Positions 43,321-52,372 of a stretch of 64,000 bases of DNA are shown here, piece by piece; the first letter of the stretch is position 1; each line of letters begins with the position of its first letter. Source of the DNA: UBA2185 sp964564625. Lineage in GTDB: Bacteria > Desulfobacterota > Syntrophia > Syntrophales > UBA2185. The notes below the pieces were generated by a model that saw only the letters and a program-made list of their open reading frames with translations, was not told the origin of the DNA and made no database searches. Where the stretch lies: the NCBI GenBank assembly GCA_964564625.1, contig CAZMBE010000012.1:1-64000 (forward strand). The letters are read 5' to 3'. The translations under genes were made by a program, and so were the position numbers.

Positions 43321-44298
43321 TTGAAAGTAAAAGGAATAGCTTTATTTTCCGGAGGTCTGGATAGCATACTTGCAGTAAAGATCATTATGTCGCAAGGTAT
43401 TGAAGTCATGGGGCTCACGTACAAAACCCCTTTTTTCGGCGATACAAAGGCCAGGACTGCGGCAAAGAAAATCGGTCTTCCCCTCACACTACAAGACATC
43501 ACTGAGGAACACCTCGAAATGGTAAAGGCCCCTAGGCATGGTTATGGAAAGAACATGAATCCATGCATAGATTGTCATACGCTCATGTTGAAAATTGCCG
43601 GAGGCATGATGAAAGATACAGGGGCTGATTTTATATTTACAGGGGAAGTACTTGGCCAGCGTCCCATGTCCCAGACGAAACAGTCCCTCCATGTAGTCGC
43701 AAAAAATTCAGGTTGCCAGGACTATATTATAAGACCTTTAAGCGCAAAGCTCCTCCCTGAAACAAAACCGGAAATTGAAGGAAAAGTGGATCGCCAAAGA
43801 CTTCTTGCCATCCGCGGAAAAGGCAGAAAAGATCAGATTGAGCTTGCACGTTATTATGGTATTACAGATTACGCTGCCCCCGCAGGAGGATGTCTGCTTA
43901 CCGATCCCATGTTTTCAAAAAGGCTTAGGGATCTGTTCACGCATAACAAGGATTTCCGTATCAGAGATGTAGAACTTCTTAAATATGGCAGACAATTTCG
44001 CATAGACCCTTCTTCCAAGATCGTTGTTGGGCGGAATATATTTGAAAACGACGCGCTCCAGAAATTGTCTGAGGGGGGAGACGCGTTACTTCGCGTGGCA
44101 CATTTTCCCGGACCGACCGTACTCGTTCCCTATAAACGCGATGATGCAACACTCCTCTATGCCGCCTCTCTCTGCGCTCTCTATAGTGATGCCCCAAAAG
44201 ACGAGGAAGTCATTGTTCTTTGCAGGGAAGGAGATACCAGCCATACCATCAGGATAAAAGCGGCAAAGAAAGAAGAGGCTGAGCGATGGATGACATGA
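43321..44298 (+). CDS. ThiI/MnmA-like PP-loop protein with C-terminal extension
   Basis: The 325-residue protein has an N-terminal PP-loop ATP pyrophosphatase (FSGGLDSILAVKI) and cysteine motifs NPCIDCHTLM and GGCLLTDP, as in tRNA thiolation enzymes, which activate a uridine with ATP before sulfur transfer. The last 90 residues resemble an NFACT-type RNA-binding domain (DUF814). Proteins of this type in deltaproteobacteria are called tRNA 4-thiouridine synthase-like. It starts at TTG after GGGAG. The substrate is not proven. Confidence 0.8.
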   Translation: MKVKGIALFSGGLDSILAVKIIMSQGIEVMGLTYKTPFFGDTKARTAAKKIGLPLTLQDITEEHLEMVKAPRHGYGKNMNPCIDCHTLMLKIAGGMMKDTGADFIFTGEVLGQRPMSQTKQSLHVVAKNSGCQDYIIRPLSAKLLPETKPEIEGKVDRQRLLAIRGKGRKDQIELARYYGITDYAAPAGGCLLTDPMFSKRLRDLFTHNKDFRIRDVELLKYGRQFRIDPSSKIVVGRNIFENDALQKLSEGGDALLRVAHFPGPTVLVPYKRDDATLLYAASLCALYSDAPKDEEVIVLCREGDTSHTIRIKAAKKEEAERWMT

Positions 44299-44306
44299 TA
44301 CTTATG

Positions 44307-45851
44307 TCACGGCAGATGCTGCGGCCTTAGCAAATCATAGACCGTCTTTACTGGGTTAAAAGTTTCGATGGGTACTTCCACAAAAATAGTATTCCAGAAA
44401 GCCATGGAACCATTCCAAAGACCCGGAAGTTCGAGTGCTCTGAGGTCCCTGCCCTTCTCCGATTTCTGTGATATAAAATACGATTTGTTATCCACAAACT
44501 CATGCAAATCAAATTTCTGTGCACGGTAGTCTCTTACCCCACACACAAGATCTACCGGATTGAAATGGGTTGCCGAATTCCATATATCCTTCTGCTCTTT
44601 GGAATTTGAGTCTATCTGTGATTGTTCCAGTATCTGGAGAGATTGTGTACCATCTTCTTCGTCTACCCAAAATGGCCCCCCCCCCGGCTCTCCTTCATTT
44701 TTAACCATGCCGCATACCCGAATAGGTCTGTTCAGCTTTGCAACAACACACCCGCATTTCTCCGGAAGAGATAAATTTTTAAATAACGGCGGGAACACAA
44801 TGTGAAGCATCTTTTCACAAAACAATACTATCTCCGCTATTTCATCTTCACCCGGTTCTTGTTTAGCCAAGAGGCGCAGATACCTGAATATTGTATTCTG
44901 AAGGTATATGAGATAGCCCCCCAGAATCTTTTTATACACTATTGTAACCGGCTTCAATCTGTCAGAAACTATATTGTCAATATTCTTCAGAAATATTATG
45001 TCACCGTCAATGCTGTTTAAATTCTCAAGAAGTGCCCCATGTCCACCAGGCCTGAATACAAGTCCGCCTTGCTGATCACGAAACGGATGGTTATCCAAAT
45101 CCACCGCGATGGTATTAGTTGAAGATTTCTGAATTGAAAGAGTAGTGCAATATTTCACGTCATAACGCTTTTCATAGATATTGGTAATCCGGGACAGATA
45201 ATCTTCTACCTGCTTTTGATGTTCTTCAGAAACGGTATAATGGAGACGACACATAGTGTGTGCATCTTTCACATAGAGAGCTGCTTCAACAAGATGTTCT
45301 TCCAGGGCAGTTCGGTTGCCGTCCGGATATGAATGAAATTTCAGGAGCGCCTTAGGGAGATTCCCGTAATTCAATCCTTTCGAGGTTAATATAAACTCCA
45401 ATATCTCGATTTTTTTCTTTTCTTCTATGAGGCTCTCTATGTCTCCGCCCTTGCCGGAGATCTCATCCCTTAAATCATTAAAAAATGCGAAACTCTTCAA
45501 GCACTCGATGAATACTGCACCGGCTTCATCTGAATAAAAATTGCCTTCCTCAAAACATTTGTACCAGTCTTTAAACATGCGGCTCGCCGCACCGGAAGCA
45601 GGCACAAACTTCAGCATTCTTCCTTTCTGTACCTCCGCTTCGTACAACGCAGTTATTTTTTTTAGATCTCCCTCAGGAATGGTTACAATTCCATCATTGA
45701 TAGTACAAGGTCTGTTCAATTTGATCGGGGAAGTACCTTTCTTAAAGCGGTCTATCTGCGCCAACACTTGATCAACGCTCTGCCCCTCTTTTTCGATTTG
45801 TTTTATATCAGCATAGGTAAATGTCATTTTAAACAACCGTGAATCACTCAT
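44307..45851 (-). CDS. DUF4301 family protein (nucleotidyltransferase-like)
   Basis: The 514-residue protein resembles the DUF4301 family: LKFVPASGAASRMFKDWYKC, SYPDGNRTALEEHLVEAALYV, FRPGGHGALLENLNSIDGDIIFLKNIDNIV and VRDYRAQKFDLHEFVD (each quoted only as short landmarks). The GASRM and GGHGALLENL motifs recall sugar-nucleotide pyrophosphorylases. Its enzymatic role is unknown. It converges with the PP-loop gene nine bases away. No strong ribosome site is seen at the chosen ATG. Confidence 0.78.
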   Translation of the reverse strand: MSDSRLFKMTFTYADIKQIEKEGQSVDQVLAQIDRFKKGTSPIKLNRPCTINDGIVTIPEGDLKKITALYEAEVQKGRMLKFVPASGAASRMFKDWYKCFEEGNFYSDEAGAVFIECLKSFAFFNDLRDEISGKGGDIESLIEEKKKIEILEFILTSKGLNYGNLPKALLKFHSYPDGNRTALEEHLVEAALYVKDAHTMCRLHYTVSEEHQKQVEDYLSRITNIYEKRYDVKYCTTLSIQKSSTNTIAVDLDNHPFRDQQGGLVFRPGGHGALLENLNSIDGDIIFLKNIDNIVSDRLKPVTIVYKKILGGYLIYLQNTIFRYLRLLAKQEPGEDEIAEIVLFCEKMLHIVFPPLFKNLSLPEKCGCVVAKLNRPIRVCGMVKNEGEPGGGPFWVDEEDGTQSLQILEQSQIDSNSKEQKDIWNSATHFNPVDLVCGVRDYRAQKFDLHEFVDNKSYFISQKSEKGRDLRALELPGLWNGSMAFWNTIFVEVPIETFNPVKTVYDLLRPQHLP

Positions 45852-45869
45852 ACTACATGTAAGTGTGAC

Positions 45870-45916
45870 TAAAAAGGTGCTCTTCCCTTTCCGTTCTGCC
45901 GTGGTCGGAGCACCTT
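45870..45916 (-). terminator. Leftward intrinsic terminator of the PP2C-FHA operon
   Basis: AAGGTGCTC (45874-45882) and GAGCACCTT (45908-45916) form a perfect 9-base stem; leftward it is followed by TTTTT. It lies 45 bases past the 34-codon frame and before the DUF4301 gene. Confidence 0.75.
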
Positions 45917-45960
45917 CAATGTTTGATTAATAATCCTACGTATGGGAATTTTTGTGCGCA

Positions 45961-46065
45961 TTATTTCTTTTTTATCTTTTTCGTTACACCCTTGCGAAGC
46001 CGATTCTTTTCACGCAGTAATCGCGCTATATCTTTTTGTCTTCTCGTAACTATCTCTTTGGACAT
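45961..46065 (-). CDS. 34-residue very basic small protein, FHA-linked
   Basis: The frame MSKEIVTRRQKDIARLLREK..KKIKKK is lysine/arginine rich and predicted helical. It begins seven bases after the FHA stop and ends 45 bases before the operon terminator, so it lies inside the transcript. No clear ribosome site is visible; translation could be coupled to the FHA gene. It could be a nucleic-acid-binding peptide or chance coding. Confidence 0.4.
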   Translation of the reverse strand: MSKEIVTRRQKDIARLLREKNRLRKGVTKKIKKK

Positions 46066-46072
46066 CGTTAAT

Positions 46073-46774
46073 TCAGTCTTTTATATAAAATTGCATCTTT
46101 AGGCCGCCGGTCTCTACTATATCACCATCTTTCAAATCATGCTTACTATCAATTTCTTGACCGTTTACCTTAAGCGATTTTCCTCCCGCAGGCGTAATGA
46201 AATAACCATCTTTTCTCCTGTTTACAAGTGCAGCTACCTTAGGGGCAAAAAAGCCTTTTAAATGTATCCCTGCAGCATCCTCTTTGCCAATAGTTGTAAC
46301 TCTCTCTTTAAGGAGATAGTCCCTTTTGTCAGTCGATCCTTCAATGACAAGGAAACCACCCATGACATCTGTTTTCTCTTTATCAACAGCTGCCAGTATC
46401 TTCTTCTGGTCTTGCGGAGCAATCACCATAGTTTCATCCATGGAGCGGCCCCGTACGGCAAAGCTTTTTGAGTCTGTATCCCTGACTTTATCGGATACGA
46501 TCTCAAGAGTATGGACACCAATCAGGATGATATCGCCGTTATACAATTCGCATTTCTGAATTTTCTGGCCATTTACATACGTACCGTTAAGGCTGTTAGC
46601 ATCCTCAATGAACAGGGAATCACCCGCCTTATTGATCTGAGCATGGCGGCCCGATACAGCTTGATTATCGATAACAATCCCATTTTCCGCTTTTCTCCCG
46701 ATAGTGATAAGATCCTCATCAAGCGGTATCTCCTTTACCACGGCTTCTTTAAATTTCAGTAAAACCTTTGCCAT
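46073..46774 (-). CDS. Double FHA-domain protein
   Basis: The 233-residue protein has two forkhead-associated phosphothreonine-binding domains. The first (about 20-95) has ITIGRKAENGIVIDNQAVSGRHAQI and SLNGTYVNGQ (GR, SGRH, NGT landmarks). The second (about 155-230) is more divergent, with TIGKEDAAGIHL and no clean SxxH. It follows the PP2C gene behind an AGGAGG site. In kinase/phosphatase operons such proteins read phosphothreonine marks. Confidence 0.88.
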   Translation of the reverse strand: MAKVLLKFKEAVVKEIPLDEDLITIGRKAENGIVIDNQAVSGRHAQINKAGDSLFIEDANSLNGTYVNGQKIQKCELYNGDIILIGVHTLEIVSDKVRDTDSKSFAVRGRSMDETMVIAPQDQKKILAAVDKEKTDVMGGFLVIEGSTDKRDYLLKERVTTIGKEDAAGIHLKGFFAPKVAALVNRRKDGYFITPAGGKSLKVNGQEIDSKHDLKDGDIVETGGLKMQFYIKD

Positions 46775-46777
46775 ATT

Positions 46778-47590
46778 TTACCTCCTGAACCATTCTTTTA
46801 TGTTTAATAAAAAGGAATACCAACATTTATTTCGCATATATCCTGTAATAACTGTTATGTTGTCCTTGCCACCATTATTATTGGCCATATTGATCAGTGT
46901 TTCGCACGCTGACGCAGGATCGTTTGTTGACGCCACGACAGAGAGAATATCATCATCAGAAACCATGGAATTGAGACCGTCTGTACATAGTATCAAAATA
47001 TCGCCGCCCGCCAGAGTCAACTCATCAACATCCACATCCACATCTGACCTTGTACCAAGGGCTCTTGTTAACACATGCTTCATCTCAGATTTTTGCGCTT
47101 CTTCTTTTGTCAATAACTCACGCTTCATCTGCTCATAGACAACCGAGTGATCATCGGTCAACTGTTCGATATTGCCGGCCCTCACAAGATACACCCTGCT
47201 GTCACCAACATGGGCGATGCTGAGTCTATTTCCATTCAGTAAAGCCGCCGCGACAGTAGTCCCCATTCCCTGCCAGGCGGAATTGCTCTTGGCCGCTTCA
47301 TAGATAGCCTTATTGGCAAGGCTCACCGCGGATCCAACATCGATCGTTGTTTCGGAATACTCTTCCTGATAGTTGCCTACCGCTGCCGCCCCTTTCTCTT
47401 TACACACTGTAAAGTAGTCCCGGATAACATCTATGGCTATCTTGCTCGCGATTTCTCCTGATGCATGCCCCCCCATACCGTCCGCCACGACCAGAAGTCC
47501 TGTCTTATTATCAAGGAAAAAATTGTCCTCGTTGTTGGCTCTTACAAGTCCTTTATCCGTTTGACCATGAAGAAATATTTCCAACGGCAT
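46778..47590 (-). CDS. PP2C-family serine/threonine phosphatase
   Basis: The 270-residue PPM/PP2C enzyme (Stp type) has the metal motifs GLVRANNEDNFFLD, LLVVADGMGGHASGE, VGDSRVYLV, LCTDGLNSMVSDD and KDNITVI. The C-terminus carries an aromatic/basic tail (CWYSFLLNIKEWFRR) which may bind membrane. It reverses the action of a Ser/Thr kinase. The kinase expected in this operon type seems to survive only as a remnant upstream. Confidence 0.92.
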   Translation of the reverse strand: MPLEIFLHGQTDKGLVRANNEDNFFLDNKTGLLVVADGMGGHASGEIASKIAIDVIRDYFTVCKEKGAAAVGNYQEEYSETTIDVGSAVSLANKAIYEAAKSNSAWQGMGTTVAAALLNGNRLSIAHVGDSRVYLVRAGNIEQLTDDHSVVYEQMKRELLTKEEAQKSEMKHVLTRALGTRSDVDVDVDELTLAGGDILILCTDGLNSMVSDDDILSVVASTNDPASACETLINMANNNGGKDNITVITGYMRNKCWYSFLLNIKEWFRR

Positions 47591-47593
47591 CTC

Positions 47594-47882
47594 CTACGCA
47601 TTTATGCTTTCAGCAAGATCACGAACTAACTCACGACCCTGCTGGTATCTTATATCCACATCCTTGACAAGAAGTTTTTCCAGAATTGAACCCACTCGCC
47701 CCGTGAAATCAGACATTAAGTTTTAATATGCTCACGCACCTTGCGCAATCCCTGATTAAAATCACTTTGCATTCAAGAATGTGCGTGGGAGTCCATTCGA
47801 AATAGAAAGCGGCGAGTGTGGCCAGGGTTAGTGCGAGACCGATTGCAAAATCTATAATACCTGATTTCTTGCGTTTATTCAT
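47594..47882 (-). pseudogene. Probable remnant of a CHASE2-type Ser/Thr protein kinase
   Basis: Two short leftward frames abut. The first (47882-47709, 57 codons) begins MNKRKKSGIIDFAIG with a membrane helix and FEWTPTHILE, like the start of a CHASE2 sensor. The second (47716-47594, 40 codons) reads GSILEKLLVKDVDIRYQQGREL, like the last helix of a Ser/Thr kinase domain (LxKDPxxRYQ). The catalytic middle is missing. An internal deletion of a kinase gene at the head of the PP2C-FHA operon explains both; chance similarity is the alternative. Confidence 0.5.
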
Positions 47883-48090
47883 ACAGTTCTCTTTTTTTCA
47901 CCTGCCAGTGTATCAAGTCCGTAATCGCTTCTTGCAGGGGAACGAGCGCTCATGTGACCGCCTGTAACGTATCATTTCCTAATAGCAACTATTTCGGTCA
48001 AATTCTACAGAATATTAAGAAATATGATAAAAAATATTTCTCATTGAGAAACATCTTCATTATTTCAGTCCCTCCTTAGTTTAACTGGCA

Positions 48091-51000
48091 TTATTGAACG
48101 GGAGTTACAGGTGATTTTTTGTCCTTTCGCCAGAAGAACTTTATCTTGTTCTTCCCCTTAAATATTTCCAGCAAATCATCAGAGAGGTCATAGGCCGCCG
48201 GAACAACCACGAGCGTCAGAAAGAGCGAGGTAAGAAGACCGCCGATGACGGCGATACCCATTGGCGAGCGTGTTTCAGCACCTTCACCCAAGCCCAGGGC
48301 TACGGGGAGCATACCAAAGACCATGGCAAAGGTGGTCATCAGGATCGGCCTCAATCTGACTGGTCCGGCCTGAAGAATGGCTTCTCTCCTCGACATACCT
48401 CTCTCCCTCAACGTATTGGTATAGTCCACAAGAAGGATCGCATTCTTCTTTACCAAACCCATCAGCAGGATAAGCCCGATAAAGCTGAAGATGCTGATTG
48501 TTTTTCCCATAAGCAACAGGGCTCCGAAGGCACCGATAAATGACAGGGGCATGGAGAGAAGCACGATACATGGATGGAGAAAGCTCTCAAACTGTGCGGC
48601 GAGAATCATATAGGCCATGATGACCCCGAGTATCAGGGCAAACATGAGATATTGGAAGGATTCTCCCATTGTTTCCGCCATTCCTTTATACTTTGGTATG
48701 TAATCCATAGGCAGCACTTTGTCTGAGATAGCATTGAGCTCATTTATGGCTGTTCCAAGAGGCTTTCCTTCAAGACTGGCAAAGACGGTAATAGCGCGCT
48801 GCCGGTCCACCCGGTTGATGACGCTGGGGCCTCCCCCTTCCTGAATCCGGACAACATTGGCAAGTTGAATTAGCCTTCCATCCTTTGCCCGGACATAAAT
48901 CTTCCCAAGATCATCGGGATTGGTGCGGTCCGCAGCACTAAGCCTTACACGAACATCATAACGCCTCCCCCTCTGCTCATCTTTGTACTTGGTTACATCA
49001 ACCTCTCCGCTGACCAGGAGATTCACTGCCTCCGCGATGGAAGCCACGCTGACGCCAAGATCGGCCGCCTTGTCGCGGTCGATAAACACTTTCAGTTCCG
49101 GTTTCCCTGCTTCAAGCGATGTATCAACATCAACAATACCGGGGAGTTTGGCGAATTCACCGACGATCTGCTTTGTATAGGACTGGAGCGCGGAAAGATC
49201 AAGACCCCGGATGCTGTACTGAATCGGCACATTTCTTATTCCCCCACCGACAAGGGAAATATCCTCTGCCGTTCCTTTCAGACCAGGGATTTCAAAAAAC
49301 TTCCGCCTCAATTCTTTTTTGATCTGCTCCTGGCTCTTCGTTCGTTCCGACTTCTTCTGCAAGCTGACAAGGAGAATCCCTTTGTTTATCTGCACGGTGC
49401 GTCCATAACCCTGGATATATAATGCAGACACCACTTCCGGTATGTTCTTGATTATATTCTCCGCGTTTCTGAACATGCTGTCAGCCTGGTCCACGGAGTA
49501 ATCGACGGGGGCTTCAAGGCGCACTATAAACCGGCTCTGATCCTCCGGAGGAATGAACTCTTTGCCTATGAACTTTGTTATGAAAATGCTGACGGCAAAA
49601 ATCACAACGGCAAGGACGAGAACTATTCCACGGTGGCGGAGTGACACTTCAAGAAGTTTCCGATAGGCTATCTCCGTTTTCTTATAGCCTCTTTCCCACC
49701 AATCCCGGACATGAAATACAGGAGCAAACCTCAATGGATTTCCCACATTATTACTCGTGTCCTTTTTCCGTGTTGTCAGGAAAATAGACGCCATCATAGG
49801 TGTTAAAGTAAACGAGACGATGAGTGAAACGAGGATGGCAAACACCACCGTAAGGGCAAACTGGAGGAAGAATCTTCCTATAATCCCTTTCATGAAAGCA
49901 ACAGGAAGAAAAATCGCGACTATTGCAAATGTCGTGGCCATGACCGCGAGCCCTATCTCGGAAGTAGCAAAAGAGGCTGCTTCTCTGGGTGCCATGCCTT
50001 CCTCGATATGGCGATGAATGTTTTCGATGACGATAATGGCATCGTCAATGAGAATCCCTATTGAAAGCGAAAGGGCGAGCATGGTCATGTTGTTGAAGGT
50101 AAACCCGAATACCCGGAGCAGCGCGAAGGTTGCTATTACCGAGACAGGGAGGGCGACCGCGCTGATGAGTGTCGTCCTTACGTTTTGGAGAAAAATAAAA
50201 ACTGCGAGGACGGCCAGAAAACCGCCGAAGATCAGGTGGTGTTGTACTTCATTAATGGATCTATTGATGAAGGTAGACTGGTCAAAGGAAATGCCGAGTT
50301 CCATGCCGGGCGGGAGAGTTTTTTTGATATTTTCCAACTCCGCCTTCACACGGTTCACGACCTCTACCGTGTTCGTTCCCGATTGCTTCTGTATCCCCAG
50401 GCCAACAGCAGTCATGCCGTTGAACCGGACAACGGTTCTTTTTTCCTCCATCCCATCTTCGGCCTTCCCGATATCCCGAAGCCTTACCGGTGCGCCATTG
50501 TAATAGGTTACGACAAGGTCGTTAAAATCATGTACTTTAGAAAATTCCCCCTTAATCTTAACCTCATACTCCTTGGAAATAGTCTCGATTCGGCCTCCCG
50601 GAAGTTCGAGATTTTCCCGCTGCAGGGCCTGAATGATATCACTGGGCGCAACCCCGTACGCCCTCATTCGGTCCGCATCGATCCAGACCCTTACCTGGCG
50701 TAGCCTCAATCCATACATACGTACAGCACCGACTTCATTAATCCGTTGCAGCTTTTCTTTCAGCACTTCGTCGGCATACATGGAGAGTTCCCGTATAGGT
50801 CTTTTGCCCACGAGATTGAGCCAGATCACGGGATTGGCATCGGGATCAACCTTCTGGATGATAGGCTCGTCAATATCCGTCGGAAGTTTCGATCGGATCA
50901 TGGATATTTTTTCCCGCACATCCTGAACGGCAAGATCAATATCCCGCTCCAAAACAAATTCGACTGTGACCACGGATGCGCCTTCCACACTCATCGAGGT

Positions 51001-51240
51001 GATCGTCTTCACACCATTGATGGTATTGACCGTTTCCTCAATTTTGTCGGTTACGTCGATGTCCATGATCTCCGGGCTTGCGCCTTTGAGGGTCGTGGTG
51101 ATATTCACAATAGGGAAATCAACCTTGGGAAAGAGGTCCACGCCGATCTCCGGATAACTCACCGCCCCTAACACGACCAGAGCCAAAATAAACATGGTCG
51201 CAAAAACGGGACGCTTAATCGAGGTATTAGCGAGCCACAT
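48091..51240 (-). CDS. RND efflux pump inner-membrane transporter, HAE1 type
   Basis: This 1049-residue AcrB-like pump starts with MWLANTSIKRPVFATMFI and has 12 membrane segments and large periplasmic loops after TM1 and TM7. TM4 carries the proton-relay acidic residues (GILIDDAIIVIENI), and LMGLVKKNAILLVDY lies in TM10-11. It exports hydrophobic compounds using the proton gradient. It is last gene of a TetR-TolC-adaptor-pump operon and overlaps the adaptor gene by 14 bases. Confidence 0.95.
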   Translation of the reverse strand: MWLANTSIKRPVFATMFILALVVLGAVSYPEIGVDLFPKVDFPIVNITTTLKGASPEIMDIDVTDKIEETVNTINGVKTITSMSVEGASVVTVEFVLERDIDLAVQDVREKISMIRSKLPTDIDEPIIQKVDPDANPVIWLNLVGKRPIRELSMYADEVLKEKLQRINEVGAVRMYGLRLRQVRVWIDADRMRAYGVAPSDIIQALQRENLELPGGRIETISKEYEVKIKGEFSKVHDFNDLVVTYYNGAPVRLRDIGKAEDGMEEKRTVVRFNGMTAVGLGIQKQSGTNTVEVVNRVKAELENIKKTLPPGMELGISFDQSTFINRSINEVQHHLIFGGFLAVLAVFIFLQNVRTTLISAVALPVSVIATFALLRVFGFTFNNMTMLALSLSIGILIDDAIIVIENIHRHIEEGMAPREAASFATSEIGLAVMATTFAIVAIFLPVAFMKGIIGRFFLQFALTVVFAILVSLIVSFTLTPMMASIFLTTRKKDTSNNVGNPLRFAPVFHVRDWWERGYKKTEIAYRKLLEVSLRHRGIVLVLAVVIFAVSIFITKFIGKEFIPPEDQSRFIVRLEAPVDYSVDQADSMFRNAENIIKNIPEVVSALYIQGYGRTVQINKGILLVSLQKKSERTKSQEQIKKELRRKFFEIPGLKGTAEDISLVGGGIRNVPIQYSIRGLDLSALQSYTKQIVGEFAKLPGIVDVDTSLEAGKPELKVFIDRDKAADLGVSVASIAEAVNLLVSGEVDVTKYKDEQRGRRYDVRVRLSAADRTNPDDLGKIYVRAKDGRLIQLANVVRIQEGGGPSVINRVDRQRAITVFASLEGKPLGTAINELNAISDKVLPMDYIPKYKGMAETMGESFQYLMFALILGVIMAYMILAAQFESFLHPCIVLLSMPLSFIGAFGALLLMGKTISIFSFIGLILLMGLVKKNAILLVDYTNTLRERGMSRREAILQAGPVRLRPILMTTFAMVFGMLPVALGLGEGAETRSPMGIAVIGGLLTSLFLTLVVVPAAYDLSDDLLEIFKGKNKIKFFWRKDKKSPVTPVQ

Positions 51241-52357
51241 TGATTTTCACCCCTTCTGCGAGGTTGTTCTGACCGACGACGACAACTGTTTCACCTTTTT
51301 GCAACCCCTCTACTATTTCCAGATATTCACCATATTTTGAACCGATTTTCACAGGTTTCTCCTTCGCCCGATCTCCCTCCGCGATAAAAACCTTAACCAG
51401 GGAATCTTCATAAAGGACTGCTGTAATGGGCACGACCACAAGATCCCTTGACTGGCCCGTATAGAGCGTCACCTTGGCGAAAAGGCCAGGTTTTAATTTC
51501 GCATCGCGATTGGGAACAAGGGCCTCAACCTGAAGTGTCCTCGTTTTCTCTTCCAGGCTTGGGTAGATCGTGCTTAGGTGCCCTGTGAATTCTTTATAGG
51601 GAAACGAATCTACCTTGAACATAACATCCTGGCCTGTCTTAAGCTTCCCCACTTCCTTTTCAGGAACAGTGAAACTCAGCTTAATAGGATCCGATTTGAC
51701 GATCCATAAGAGCTGTGAACCGTTTTTCACGTAATCTCCCGTTGTCACTTTTTTGTCTCTCACGGCACCCTGCAATGGAGAAAGAATTTTTGTTTTTGCA
51801 AGTTTTTCTTTCGCGAGAGACAGGCTCGCCCTGGCCCGGTCTAAATCGCCCTCCGCGAGGGCCAGGCGGGCGGATATATCATCAAATTGCTGCTTGGTCA
51901 CCAGTTCCTCTTTGTAAAGGGCAGATTTTCTTTCATGCTCCAGTTTCGCATTGGCCAGAGACGCCTCCGTCTGCCTCAACGAAGCCACTGCCCTTCTCAC
52001 CTCTAAATGATAATCGGTATCGTTGATTTCGACAAGGGTCATCCCCTTCGTGACTGGCGACCCTTCACTGACTTTGAGATTCTTCACAATACCGTCAACT
52101 TCAGAGCTTATAATCACCTCTTCGAATGGCTTTAATGTCCCTATTGTTTCCACATAAGGTCTGAGGGATTTTTGTTCCACAGTCCAGATTTTCACATTCA
52201 TGACTTTTTCCTCTGGAACCTTCGCTTCATTTTTCCCGCATCCTGAGCTCATGAAAATACCGCCGAGTAATAAAAGAAAAATAATGAGCGATGCGGTTTC
52301 AAACTTGTTCACACATATGGTATTGCACGGTCCCGATAGCGAATGCCGCGTTGACAT
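51227..52357 (-). CDS. RND efflux periplasmic adaptor lipoprotein
   Basis: The 376-residue membrane-fusion protein has a hydrophobic segment and lipobox MSSGC, then biotinyl-lipoyl/barrel-sandwich halves (GTLKPFEEVIISSEVDGIVKNL; KILSPLQGAVRDKKV, short landmarks), an alpha-helical hairpin, beta-barrel and membrane-proximal domain. It bridges the pump and the outer-membrane channel. A strong AAAGGAGG precedes the ATG. Confidence 0.93.
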   Translation of the reverse strand: MSTRHSLSGPCNTICVNKFETASLIIFLLLLGGIFMSSGCGKNEAKVPEEKVMNVKIWTVEQKSLRPYVETIGTLKPFEEVIISSEVDGIVKNLKVSEGSPVTKGMTLVEINDTDYHLEVRRAVASLRQTEASLANAKLEHERKSALYKEELVTKQQFDDISARLALAEGDLDRARASLSLAKEKLAKTKILSPLQGAVRDKKVTTGDYVKNGSQLLWIVKSDPIKLSFTVPEKEVGKLKTGQDVMFKVDSFPYKEFTGHLSTIYPSLEEKTRTLQVEALVPNRDAKLKPGLFAKVTLYTGQSRDLVVVPITAVLYEDSLVKVFIAEGDRAKEKPVKIGSKYGEYLEIVEGLQKGETVVVVGQNNLAEGVKINVAR

Positions 52358-52372
52358 GAATGATTCCTCCTT

